Shown piece after piece: positions 55,517 through 62,661 of a stretch of 64,000 nt of DNA (position 1 is the stretch's first letter; each line of letters opens with the position of its first letter). The translations under genes and the position numbers were made by a program. Origin of the DNA: Methylomonas albis. Its GTDB lineage: Bacteria; Pseudomonadota; Gammaproteobacteria; Methylococcales; Methylomonadaceae. A model generated the notes under the pieces. That model was not told where the DNA came from. It saw only the letters and a program-made list of their open reading frames with translations, and did no database searches. The DNA is taken from positions 4,774,001-4,838,000 of the forward strand of contig NZ_JACXSS010000001.1 of NCBI RefSeq assembly GCF_014850955.1, in the 5' to 3' direction.

Positions 55517-57103
55517 ATGACAAGTACTCAAGAAGATTTAGAACTGACGCTGGCTACGCTGCAAGCAGAACGCAGCGGCCCGGTGCCGCAAAATCGCTTG
55601 TGCGTCTGTATCAGCGACGTGCATTTCACCGACGACAGCGCAGGCGACCAAAGCCCGGAAGAAACAGTATGGCCAGCTTTCTTCGATGACATCGTCAGAA
55701 CCTGCGACACCCAGACAATCAACGAGCTGGTTTTGATTTTGGACGGCGACGTGGTGGATATGATCCGCAGTGCGGAATGGGCCAAAAGCCGGGTATATCC
55801 CTGGCAGCGCCAACACCCGGAGTTCGCGCCCTGTTTGACCAGGATTATGAACAAGATCGTTGACATTCACACGCTCGGACCAAGCGAAAGCAAACCAGCA
55901 GGATTCTTCTATCTGTTGCAGGAAACCGCCAAGGCGTTGCGTGGCAAGGGCGTAGCGGTTGAAGTGCTGACCTTGCTGGGCAACCATGACAAGGAGATAT
56001 TCACTGTTCCCGAGGTGTTGAAGACTTTTTACGAGAAATGCCTGGGGCAAATAATTTCGGAACTATCTCCGGCGTATCGTGAATGGGTAGGGCGAATGTA
56101 CTTCGACAACGAGCAGCAGTTCGCCGCGCCCGACAGCGTGCCCTGGCTGCCGTTTTATTGGGGCGACGCCGGACTGCGGCTATTCATCACACACGGACAA
56201 TGGCGAGACCGCGACAATTGTCTCAGTTTTAAGGCCGCCAACACCCAACCGGGATGGACCACCAAGGATGGCTGGCGCGCCAAGGCTTGGCAACAGCTGA
56301 ACTACCAGCCGTTCACCGCGCCCTGCTTCGGCGACACCGTCGCGTCCGGCGCGTTATCGACCTTCATTTATCGCAGTTATCTGGCTCTGGACCAATACCA
56401 ACGGCAGACACAACCCGAACCGGATCTGACGCGCATCAAACGGATTTTGGCCGAATTGGATCTGTACCGACCAACAACGGCCGCCGTCAGTCGGATCTTG
56501 GATGAAACGCGCAATAAAGCGTCCGAGGCAGTGCGCGATATTATCGAAGCCGAGCTATACAAAGCCTTATGCGAATGGTTGCAGGATGACTTTGTGCTGG
56601 AATGCTCACCGGCGGCCCGGCGCCTTGGCTTGAAAGCCGCACGAGTGTGGCTGATGCTGACCGGCCCTTTCAATATGTTCCGCATTCAATTGCGGTTGGT
56701 GCGGGGTATTTTGTTGCTCGCCGATATACTAGAAAAACTGCTGCCGATATCTGTTTACAGCGAGGATGGCGCCAGCTTTAAAAACCTGCAAGCATTCCCG
56801 ACCTTTCAAGATGCTTTTCTAGCCCAAGGTTTCCGGCTACACGGCGAAGGCCACACCCATATTCCCCTGGAAGCTGAAGCCGACATTAATCCGCCGCCAC
56901 CCAGCAAACACAACAACTTTACCTATATCAACTTCGGCGCTTGGCGCGATCAAGTCGTGGATAAGGAAAAAAGCGGTTATCGGCGGCGCGGCGTCGGGCG
57001 TACGCTGTATGTGTTGAGTCTGCAACAGCAAACGCCGGGGCAGTATCGCTACTATGTCAAAGACAATCTTAGTTGGGGCGACCACATGGATAGTTTGGGC
57101 TAA
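55517..57103 (+). CDS. Calcineurin-like metallophosphoesterase
   Basis: A 528-residue protein with the dinuclear-metal phosphoesterase blocks: CISDVHFTDD (D34, H36), LILDGDVVDMI near residue 79, LLGNHDKEIF near residue 155, LFITHGQWRD near residue 225, and GEGHTHIPLEA near residue 445. It is longer than most family members because of a helical insert (about residues 285-400). The ATG at 55517 is 11 bases after the hydrolase stop; the frame opens a few codons earlier inside that gap. Third gene of the GMC-hydrolase operon. The substrate is unknown; a phospholipid or phospho-diester is a reasonable guess. Confidence 0.85.
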   Translation: MTSTQEDLELTLATLQAERSGPVPQNRLCVCISDVHFTDDSAGDQSPEETVWPAFFDDIVRTCDTQTINELVLILDGDVVDMIRSAEWAKSRVYPWQRQHPEFAPCLTRIMNKIVDIHTLGPSESKPAGFFYLLQETAKALRGKGVAVEVLTLLGNHDKEIFTVPEVLKTFYEKCLGQIISELSPAYREWVGRMYFDNEQQFAAPDSVPWLPFYWGDAGLRLFITHGQWRDRDNCLSFKAANTQPGWTTKDGWRAKAWQQLNYQPFTAPCFGDTVASGALSTFIYRSYLALDQYQRQTQPEPDLTRIKRILAELDLYRPTTAAVSRILDETRNKASEAVRDIIEAELYKALCEWLQDDFVLECSPAARRLGLKAARVWLMLTGPFNMFRIQLRLVRGILLLADILEKLLPISVYSEDGASFKNLQAFPTFQDAFLAQGFRLHGEGHTHIPLEAEADINPPPPSKHNNFTYINFGAWRDQVVDKEKSGYRRRGVGRTLYVLSLQQQTPGQYRYYVKDNLSWGDHMDSLG

Positions 57104-57174
57104 ATCCGCCGATTTCCACACCACAGCCGGCCGCCGTTCATGCTAAGCGTCCGGCCTGTGTTAGAATCGCGCTA

Positions 57175-57759
57175 ATGCATGAATTAGACACATTTAAGCT
57201 GATCGAACGGATCAGCGCCTTATTGCGCTCGGAAGAACGCAAAAAATACGCAGCGATCAACTTACAACCAGTGCATGGTCAGGTGTTGGAATATCTGGCC
57301 AAGTGCAATAAATACAGCAACACCCATGCTGCGGTGGCCGAGTATCTGGGCTTGACCAAGGGCACGGTATCGCAGACTATTCAGATTTTGGAGCGTAAGC
57401 ATTATCTGAATAAGACTACCGATCCGTTAGACGGTAGGGTGGTGCATCTAAGTCTAACCGAAGCCGGCATGCAGTTGATCGACGAGTTAAAACCCTTGGA
57501 TATTTTTAAGCAGGCCGAATCCAAGGTCAGCCGGCAGGAATTCGATACGATAGGCCAGGCCTTGCAAACCACACTGGGCGTGCTGCAGAAAGTCAACCAA
57601 TCCAAGAGTTTTGGCTTGTGCCGCTCCTGCCATTATTTTTCGGTGGAAGCTCATCACTATCAATGTGGCCTGACTGAACAACCGTTGGATCGCGAGGATA
57701 CTGATAAAATATGCCGTGATCATTTACCCGTTCCCAATTCATTCATAGACCAAGAGTAA
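57175..57759 (+). CDS. MarR-family regulator with C-terminal cysteine ribbon
   Basis: A 194-residue protein. A winged helix-turn-helix of the MarR type covers residues ~20-120: QPVHGQVLEYLAKCNKYSNT, AVAEYLGLTKGTVSQTIQIL (recognition helix) and DPLDGRVVHLSLTEAG (wing). After residue 140 it has an extra domain with GLCRSCHYF, then HHYQCGLTEQPL and KICRDHLP: four Cys (C-x2-C...C...C) with nearby His. This could bind zinc or an Fe-S cluster and make DNA binding metal- or redox-responsive. It begins 71 bases after the phosphoesterase gene, close enough to be its regulator, though that is only positional. Confidence 0.83.
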   Translation: MHELDTFKLIERISALLRSEERKKYAAINLQPVHGQVLEYLAKCNKYSNTHAAVAEYLGLTKGTVSQTIQILERKHYLNKTTDPLDGRVVHLSLTEAGMQLIDELKPLDIFKQAESKVSRQEFDTIGQALQTTLGVLQKVNQSKSFGLCRSCHYFSVEAHHYQCGLTEQPLDREDTDKICRDHLPVPNSFIDQE

Positions 57760-57763
57760 AACC

Positions 57764-58015
57764 ATGTTCGATCCCAAAGCTATAGACAACCTTGCCGAAC
57801 GTATCGCCGGCGCCATTCCACCCGGTTTGACCAACTTGAAAGACGACGTCGAAAAAAACGTCCACGCCTTGCTGCAAAGCGGGTTATCCAAATTGGACCT
57901 GGTCAGCCGCGAAGAATTTGAAGTGCAAAAAGCCGTATTGGCAAAAACCCGCGCCCGTTTGGAAGAACTGGAAAAACGCGTCGCCGATCTGGAACAGCGG
58001 ATTCCGCAAGCTTAA
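57764..58015 (+). CDS. ubiK: Ubiquinone biosynthesis accessory factor UbiK
   Basis: An 83-residue protein of the BMFP (YqiC/UbiK) family. The N-terminal amphipathic helix (IDNLAERIAGAIPPGLTNLKDDVEKN) is followed by the C-terminal trimeric coiled coil SREEFEVQKAVLAKTRARLEELEKRVADLEQRI. It binds UbiJ and assists aerobic ubiquinone synthesis at the membrane. It lies 4 bases after the MarR gene and 6 bases before comM. The ubiK-comM pair is conserved in gammaproteobacteria. Confidence 0.9.
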   Translation: MFDPKAIDNLAERIAGAIPPGLTNLKDDVEKNVHALLQSGLSKLDLVSREEFEVQKAVLAKTRARLEELEKRVADLEQRIPQA

Positions 58016-58021
58016 AGCGCC

Positions 58022-59530
58022 ATGTCACTGGCCGTCGTTTACAGCCGGGGCCGCGCCGGCATAGACGCTCCGCAAGTGACCGTGGAAGTGCATGTCAGTA
58101 ACGGTTTGCCTGCTCTAAACATAGTCGGCTTGCCCGAGACAGCGGTGAAAGAAAGCAAGGATAGGGTGCGCGGAGCGATCATTAATTCGCACTTCGAGTT
58201 TCCGTTTCAGCGCATCACTATCAATCTGGCGCCCGCCGACTTGCCCAAAGAAGGCGGCCGCTTCGATTTGGCGATTGCCTTGGGCATTCTGGCTGCTTCC
58301 GGACAAATCCCCAAAGACGCACTGCATGAATACGAATGCATAGGCGAACTGTCGCTAGGCGGCGAATTGCGGCCTATTCCCGGCGCTTTGCCAGTGGCAA
58401 TCCATTGCCGAAACGCTTTCAGACAACTAATTCTGCCAGCAGCTTGTGCGGCGGAGGCCTCGTTAATCAAGGATGCACAATTGCTGCCGGCTAGGACGCT
58501 ATTGGAAGTCTGTGCTCATCTTGCAGGTCGGCAAGCCATTGCGCCAGCCGAAATCAGCCTAGGCGTCGAGCAAGTAGTCTATACCGTCGACTTTGCCGAT
58601 GTGCATGGCCAATTTCACGTCAAGCGAGCCATGGAAATTGCCGCTGCCGGAAAACATAATTTACTGATGCTAGGCCCGCCCGGCACTGGTAAATCCATGC
58701 TGGCGGCGCGTTTGCCGACGATTTTGCCGGAACTCAGCGAACAGCAAGCTCAGGAAACGGCCGCGTTGGCCTCTATCAGCGACCATGGTCTGGACGTCAG
58801 CCGTTGGCGGCAACCTCCATACCGAGCACCCCACCATACCGCATCAGCTGCGGCGTTGGTTGGTGGCGGCAGCAATCCCAAACCTGGCGAAATATCCCTG
58901 TCGCACAACGGTGCCTTATTTTTGGACGAACTTCCGGAGTTCGATAGAAAGGTTTTGGAAGTTCTACGCGAACCCTTGGAAACCGGCCATATCACTATTT
59001 CCCGCGCCAACCGCCAAGCCGATTTTCCGGCCAGCTTTCAATTGATCGCAGCAATGAACCCCTGCCCATGCGGCTATCTGGGCGATGCATCCGGGCGTTG
59101 CCGCTGTACATCGGAGCAAGTAGCCCGTTATCGCGCTAGAGTTTCCGGACCGCTACTGGACAGGATAGACATGCATATGGAAGTACCGCGCGTCGCGCTA
59201 GATGTATTGCGTAAAGGCTCGGCGACCGGCGAAGAACTTAGCGAGACTATTCGTCAACGCGTCGTCGCGGCCCGAGAAATCGCTTACCGACGCCAAGGCA
59301 AAGCCAATGCCGCGCTGACCGCCGCCGAAGTGAAGACTATTTGCGGTTTGTCTGAAACCGGCCACCAGCTACTGGAACAAGCGCTGGAAAAATTCGGCCT
59401 GTCGCATAGGGCTTACCACCGGATTTTGAAACTGGCGCGAACGATTGCCGATCTGGCCAATTCCCCGACTATTGAAATCGCTCACCTTAGCGAAGCCATA
59501 GGCTACCGCAAGCTGGACAGAACGCGCTAA
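58022..59530 (+). CDS. comM: YifB/ComM family Mg-chelatase-like AAA+ ATPase
   Basis: A 502-residue AAA+ protein. In naturally competent bacteria ComM is a helicase that extends recombination branches during transformation. The N-terminal domain (residues 1-170: GRAGIDAPQVTVEVHVSNGLPALNIVGLPE) is S5-like. The AAA core has Walker A LGPPGTGKSMLAARLP near residue 218 and Walker B LFLDELPEF near residue 301. AMNPCPCGYLGDASGRCRCT is the family's Cys-rich loop, and the C-terminal Mg_chelatase_C part holds LKLARTIADLANS. Full length. Last gene of the plus-strand MarR-ubiK-comM run. Confidence 0.94.
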   Translation: MSLAVVYSRGRAGIDAPQVTVEVHVSNGLPALNIVGLPETAVKESKDRVRGAIINSHFEFPFQRITINLAPADLPKEGGRFDLAIALGILAASGQIPKDALHEYECIGELSLGGELRPIPGALPVAIHCRNAFRQLILPAACAAEASLIKDAQLLPARTLLEVCAHLAGRQAIAPAEISLGVEQVVYTVDFADVHGQFHVKRAMEIAAAGKHNLLMLGPPGTGKSMLAARLPTILPELSEQQAQETAALASISDHGLDVSRWRQPPYRAPHHTASAAALVGGGSNPKPGEISLSHNGALFLDELPEFDRKVLEVLREPLETGHITISRANRQADFPASFQLIAAMNPCPCGYLGDASGRCRCTSEQVARYRARVSGPLLDRIDMHMEVPRVALDVLRKGSATGEELSETIRQRVVAAREIAYRRQGKANAALTAAEVKTICGLSETGHQLLEQALEKFGLSHRAYHRILKLARTIADLANSPTIEIAHLSEAIGYRKLDRTR

Positions 59531-59668
59531 AGTAAGTTTTCGGCTGGCAAAAATTGATTGACCATACACGCGAATAACTTGCGAATTGCGGCGGCAGATT
59601 TACCAAGCAGCTCTGCCTAGATTTCTTCAATGTACTTCGTTCGGCCAGACAGAATGTTAGGCAAAAAA

Positions 59669-59696
59669 AAGGCGCATTGTCTAGACAATGCGCCTT
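59669..59696 (-). terminator. Rho-independent terminator for the peroxiredoxin gene
   Basis: A 28-base perfect palindrome (arms AAGGCGCATTGT and ACAATGCGCCTT around CTAG), followed on the minus strand by a run of eight T. It lies 22 bases after the peroxiredoxin stop. On the plus strand it is followed only by TTATCT, so it is mainly a minus-strand terminator but may also stop comM transcripts. Confidence 0.9.
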
Positions 59697-59717
59697 ATCT
59701 CAAAATAAAGCTAATGC

Positions 59718-60320
59718 TTACAGTTTATCAGCATTTTTACTCAGATATTCAGCTACACCAGCAGGATTGGCATTCATGCCTGCATCACCTTTAGTCCAAC
59801 CCGCTGGGCAAACTTCGCCGTGCTCTTCATGGAACTGAAGCGCGTCAACCATGCGCAACATTTCGTCGAAGTTACGGCCCAGAGGCAAGTCGTTGACAAC
59901 TTGATGACGGACAACACCTGCTTTATCAATCAAGAAACTACCGCGGAAAGCCACGCCACCAGCGGATTCAACATCATAGTCTTTGCAGATGCTATGCGTC
60001 ATGTCGGCTGCCAGTGTGTAGCGAACGGGACCGATACCGCCTTGATTGACAGGCGTGTTGCGCCACGCGTTATGGGTAAAGTGCGAGTCAATAGAAACAC
60101 CAACCACTTCAACGCCACGGCTTTTGAATTCGTCGATACGATGATCCAAAGCAATCAATTCGCTTGGGCAAACGAAGGTGAAATCCAAAGGATAAAAGAA
60201 AAGTACTGCATATTTGCCGCTAGTCGCACCGGAAAAACTGTAAGAGTCAACAATTTGACCGTCGCCTAATACCGCAGGAACTGTAAAGTCAGGAGCTTGC
60301 TTACCTACTAAAACGCTCAT
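59718..60320 (-). CDS. Typical 2-Cys peroxiredoxin (AhpC/Prx1-like)
   Basis: A 200-residue thiol peroxidase that reduces H2O2 and alkyl hydroperoxides. FFYPLDFTFVCPSELIALDH holds the peroxidatic Cys near residue 50, with Thr and Pro of the PxxxT/SxxC motif. GEVCPAGWTKGD near residue 170 holds the resolving Cys with the CPA(G/N)W context of the Prx1 group. The ATG at 60320 (MSVLVGKQAPDF) follows a GGAGAAAATTG site; a TTG just before it is not needed. Single gene with its own terminator at 59669. Confidence 0.95.
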   Translation of the reverse strand: MSVLVGKQAPDFTVPAVLGDGQIVDSYSFSGATSGKYAVLFFYPLDFTFVCPSELIALDHRIDEFKSRGVEVVGVSIDSHFTHNAWRNTPVNQGGIGPVRYTLAADMTHSICKDYDVESAGGVAFRGSFLIDKAGVVRHQVVNDLPLGRNFDEMLRMVDALQFHEEHGEVCPAGWTKGDAGMNANPAGVAEYLSKNADKL

Positions 60321-60571
60321 CAATTTTCTCCAAAATTAGTTACAAAAACAAAAGGTTAAGAGTATGTTTACGCCTCCGCAAAAAGGCTGAGACTTATTCT
60401 ACACTAAATTAGTTGGTATTCACCTAATAATCCTAGCAAATTCCGCTTGCAAGACTGTCGATTTCGCGCTAATTTGTAATCCATAGCTTACACAAATAAC
60501 AGGCGGTCTGCGTGCTTCGCGCTGCTTAAATTCACTATGCAGACCTTTGTGGATTTTTTAGGGTACGACAA

Positions 60572-61084
60572 ATGGCAAAAGTAAAACACATTACAGAACC
60601 CGATACTTTCGGTTTTCAAGTACGCATCGTCCGGCGCGGCAAGGAAAGCAGCCGTTATTTTTCTCACAAGCTCTGGGGTAGCAAAACCAAGTCGCTGAAA
60701 GCCGCGATCACTTGGCGCGATCAGATGCTGGTGGTATTGAAAGGCAGCAAGACCCGCTTCCTAAAACCACCCAAAAACAAAACCACTACGGGCGTAACCG
60801 GCGTATCCAGAACCATCAAATTCGATCACCGCAAAGATAAAAGCTATCTTTGCTACACGGTATTTTGGGTAAAAGACGGGAAGTCCCGCAATAAAACCTT
60901 CCAAGTCGGTAATGTGGATACGGTCACCGCCGACGACGAATTACATGCGTTTCGAACCGCCCGTCTATTTCGCAGCTGCTACGAGCATGCCATAGATCAC
61001 GACGCGCCGTTCGACGACACTAAATTCGTGAACTGGAAAAAATTGCGTTTATATGAAAATGAGATGTTGAACGCTGTTAACTGA
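60572..61084 (+). CDS. AP2-domain DNA-binding-like protein
   Basis: A 170-residue basic protein. NTERM AKVKHITEPDTFGFQVRIVRRGKESS starts a first beta-rich unit, and TTTGVTGVSRTIKFD to YTVFWVKDGKSRNKTFQVG is an AP2/ERF-like three-stranded sheet followed by a helix (AFRTARLFRSCYEHA). This domain is known from plant transcription factors and from phage/bacterial endonucleases and integrases, where it binds DNA. This short stand-alone form is widespread in gammaproteobacteria without known function. No nuclease motif is visible. It is convergent with nadC, 17 bases apart. Confidence 0.72.
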   Translation: MAKVKHITEPDTFGFQVRIVRRGKESSRYFSHKLWGSKTKSLKAAITWRDQMLVVLKGSKTRFLKPPKNKTTTGVTGVSRTIKFDHRKDKSYLCYTVFWVKDGKSRNKTFQVGNVDTVTADDELHAFRTARLFRSCYEHAIDHDAPFDDTKFVNWKKLRLYENEMLNAVN

Positions 61085-61101
61085 GCGCATCAGCATGGTG
61101 A

Positions 61102-61929
61102 TTAATCGATGCGTATGGCTATACGCATCGACAGATCCACCGCTGCGATGTTTTTGGTTAAGGCACCTATCGAAATAAAGTCGACGCCGGTTTCCGCTAC
61201 AGATCGAATATTATCCAAAGTAATATTTCCTGACGCTTCTAGCTCTACCGCCCCCCGATTCCGTCCCACCGCTATACGCATATCGGCCAGCGAAAAATTA
61301 TCCAGCATTATCCGATCCGGTTGCGAAGCAAAAGCCTGGGCAAATTCGTCAAGGTCTTCCACCTCCACCTCGACCGGCACATTCGCATAGCCTCTAGCCA
61401 GTCCAATCGCGTTGGCAATTGAGCCGGCCGCGATAATATGGTTTTCCTTGATTAGGACTGCATCGAATAAACCGATACGATGATTAAAACAACCACCGCA
61501 CTTAACCGCGTATTTTTGCGCCAAACGCAAGCCGGGCACGGTTTTTCGGGTATCCAATACCTTACAGCCAGTCCCCGCCACAGCATCGGCATAGCGGCGA
61601 GCGGCAGTAGCCGTCGCGGATAAGGTTTGCAGCAAATTCAGCGCTGTGCGCTCGCCTGTCAGCAATGCGCGAGCAGGGCCATACAACCGGCATAGCAATG
61701 TATTCGCCGATACGCTCTCGCCCTCATCGCATTGCCAATCGACGACGACTCGTGGACTCAGTTGTTGAAACACAGCATCGAACCACGTTCGGCCACACAG
61801 CACCATGGGCTCTCGGGTCAACACTGTGGCATTAGCCTGGGCCTCGACCGAGACAATGCTGGCGGTAATATCGCCGCTACCTATATCTTCGGCGAGATAA
61901 CGCGCGATTTCTGCGGAACTTGGTTGCAT
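61102..61929 (-). CDS. nadC: Nicotinate-nucleotide pyrophosphorylase (quinolinate phosphoribosyltransferase)
   Basis: A 275-residue enzyme joining quinolinate and PRPP to nicotinate mononucleotide in NAD synthesis. Visible: LAEDIGSGDITASIVS near residue 10, TGERTALNLLQTLSATATAAR near residue 90, VLDTRKTVPGLRLAQKYAVKCGG (PRPP/quinolinate-binding Arg, Lys) near residue 123, IKENHIIAAG, and ELEASGNITLDNIRSVAETGVDFISIGALTK at the end. Full length. It is divergent from ampD, the arrangement found in many gammaproteobacteria. Confidence 0.96.
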   Translation of the reverse strand: MQPSSAEIARYLAEDIGSGDITASIVSVEAQANATVLTREPMVLCGRTWFDAVFQQLSPRVVVDWQCDEGESVSANTLLCRLYGPARALLTGERTALNLLQTLSATATAARRYADAVAGTGCKVLDTRKTVPGLRLAQKYAVKCGGCFNHRIGLFDAVLIKENHIIAAGSIANAIGLARGYANVPVEVEVEDLDEFAQAFASQPDRIMLDNFSLADMRIAVGRNRGAVELEASGNITLDNIRSVAETGVDFISIGALTKNIAAVDLSMRIAIRID

Positions 61930-62057
61930 GGACGTGATAATGGGCGATGAACAAGGCTGGTCATTATAAACCGCAAACTCGTGACTACCGAACGAAACTC
62001 AGACCAATCAGCAAGCAAATCTTTAAAATACCGCAACACCCTCAGAGCTTGAAAACT

Positions 62058-62624
62058 ATGATGATTCTCGACCACTACCTGAGTAGCGCTTGCCAGATCG
62101 CTTCGCCGAACTGCGACGATAGACCGGATCCCGACGACGTTTCCTTATTAGTAATCCATTGCATCAGCCTGCCTCCGGAGCAATTCGAGGGCGGCTATAT
62201 CGACCAACTGTTTTGCAACTGCCTGGATCCAAGCGCGCATCCTTATTTCCAAGACATACATCAGCTTAAGGTGTCCGCGCATTTACTGATTCGCCGGGAT
62301 GGCAGCATTAGACAATATGTACCGTTCAACCGCAGAGCCTGGCACGCAGGCGTCTCAAAATATCAAGACAGGGAACGTTGTAACGACTTTTCTATTGGTA
62401 TTGAGCTGGAAGGCGCAATAAGCGTGGAATACACGAACATGCAATACCAGAAGCTAGTCGATGTGACTAAAACCTTGCTGGCAAATTATCCGAAATTGTC
62501 GAACCAGCTCATTGTCGGTCATAGCGACATCGCCCCTGGCCGAAAAACTGACCCCGGCCCTTTTTTCGACTGGCCGCACTTTCACGAATTGCTAGCTTTT
62601 AAAGTTGCGAGCCCCTCGGAATAA
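62058..62624 (+). CDS. ampD: 1,6-anhydro-N-acetylmuramyl-L-alanine amidase
   Basis: A 188-residue zinc amidase that cuts the peptide from anhydro-muropeptides during cell-wall recycling and so tunes AmpR/beta-lactamase responses. The ATG at 62058 gives MMILDHYLSSACQIASPNCDD, the usual length; the longer frame upstream overlaps the nadC promoter region and is not credible. VIHCISLP (zinc His near residue 34), FNRRAWHAGVSKYQ, FSIGIELEG and VGHSDIAPGRKTDPGP (zinc His and Asp) are all present. It is divergent from nadC. Confidence 0.94.
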   Translation: MMILDHYLSSACQIASPNCDDRPDPDDVSLLVIHCISLPPEQFEGGYIDQLFCNCLDPSAHPYFQDIHQLKVSAHLLIRRDGSIRQYVPFNRRAWHAGVSKYQDRERCNDFSIGIELEGAISVEYTNMQYQKLVDVTKTLLANYPKLSNQLIVGHSDIAPGRKTDPGPFFDWPHFHELLAFKVASPSE

Positions 62625-62661
62625 GCGGCGTAAGCGCCCCTCAAGGAACAATTGAACAGAG

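Noticed and set aside
61106..61131. 10-base-stem hairpin as a terminator between the AP2 gene and nadC
   Set aside because: It lies inside the last codons of nadC and has no T-tract; probably incidental.
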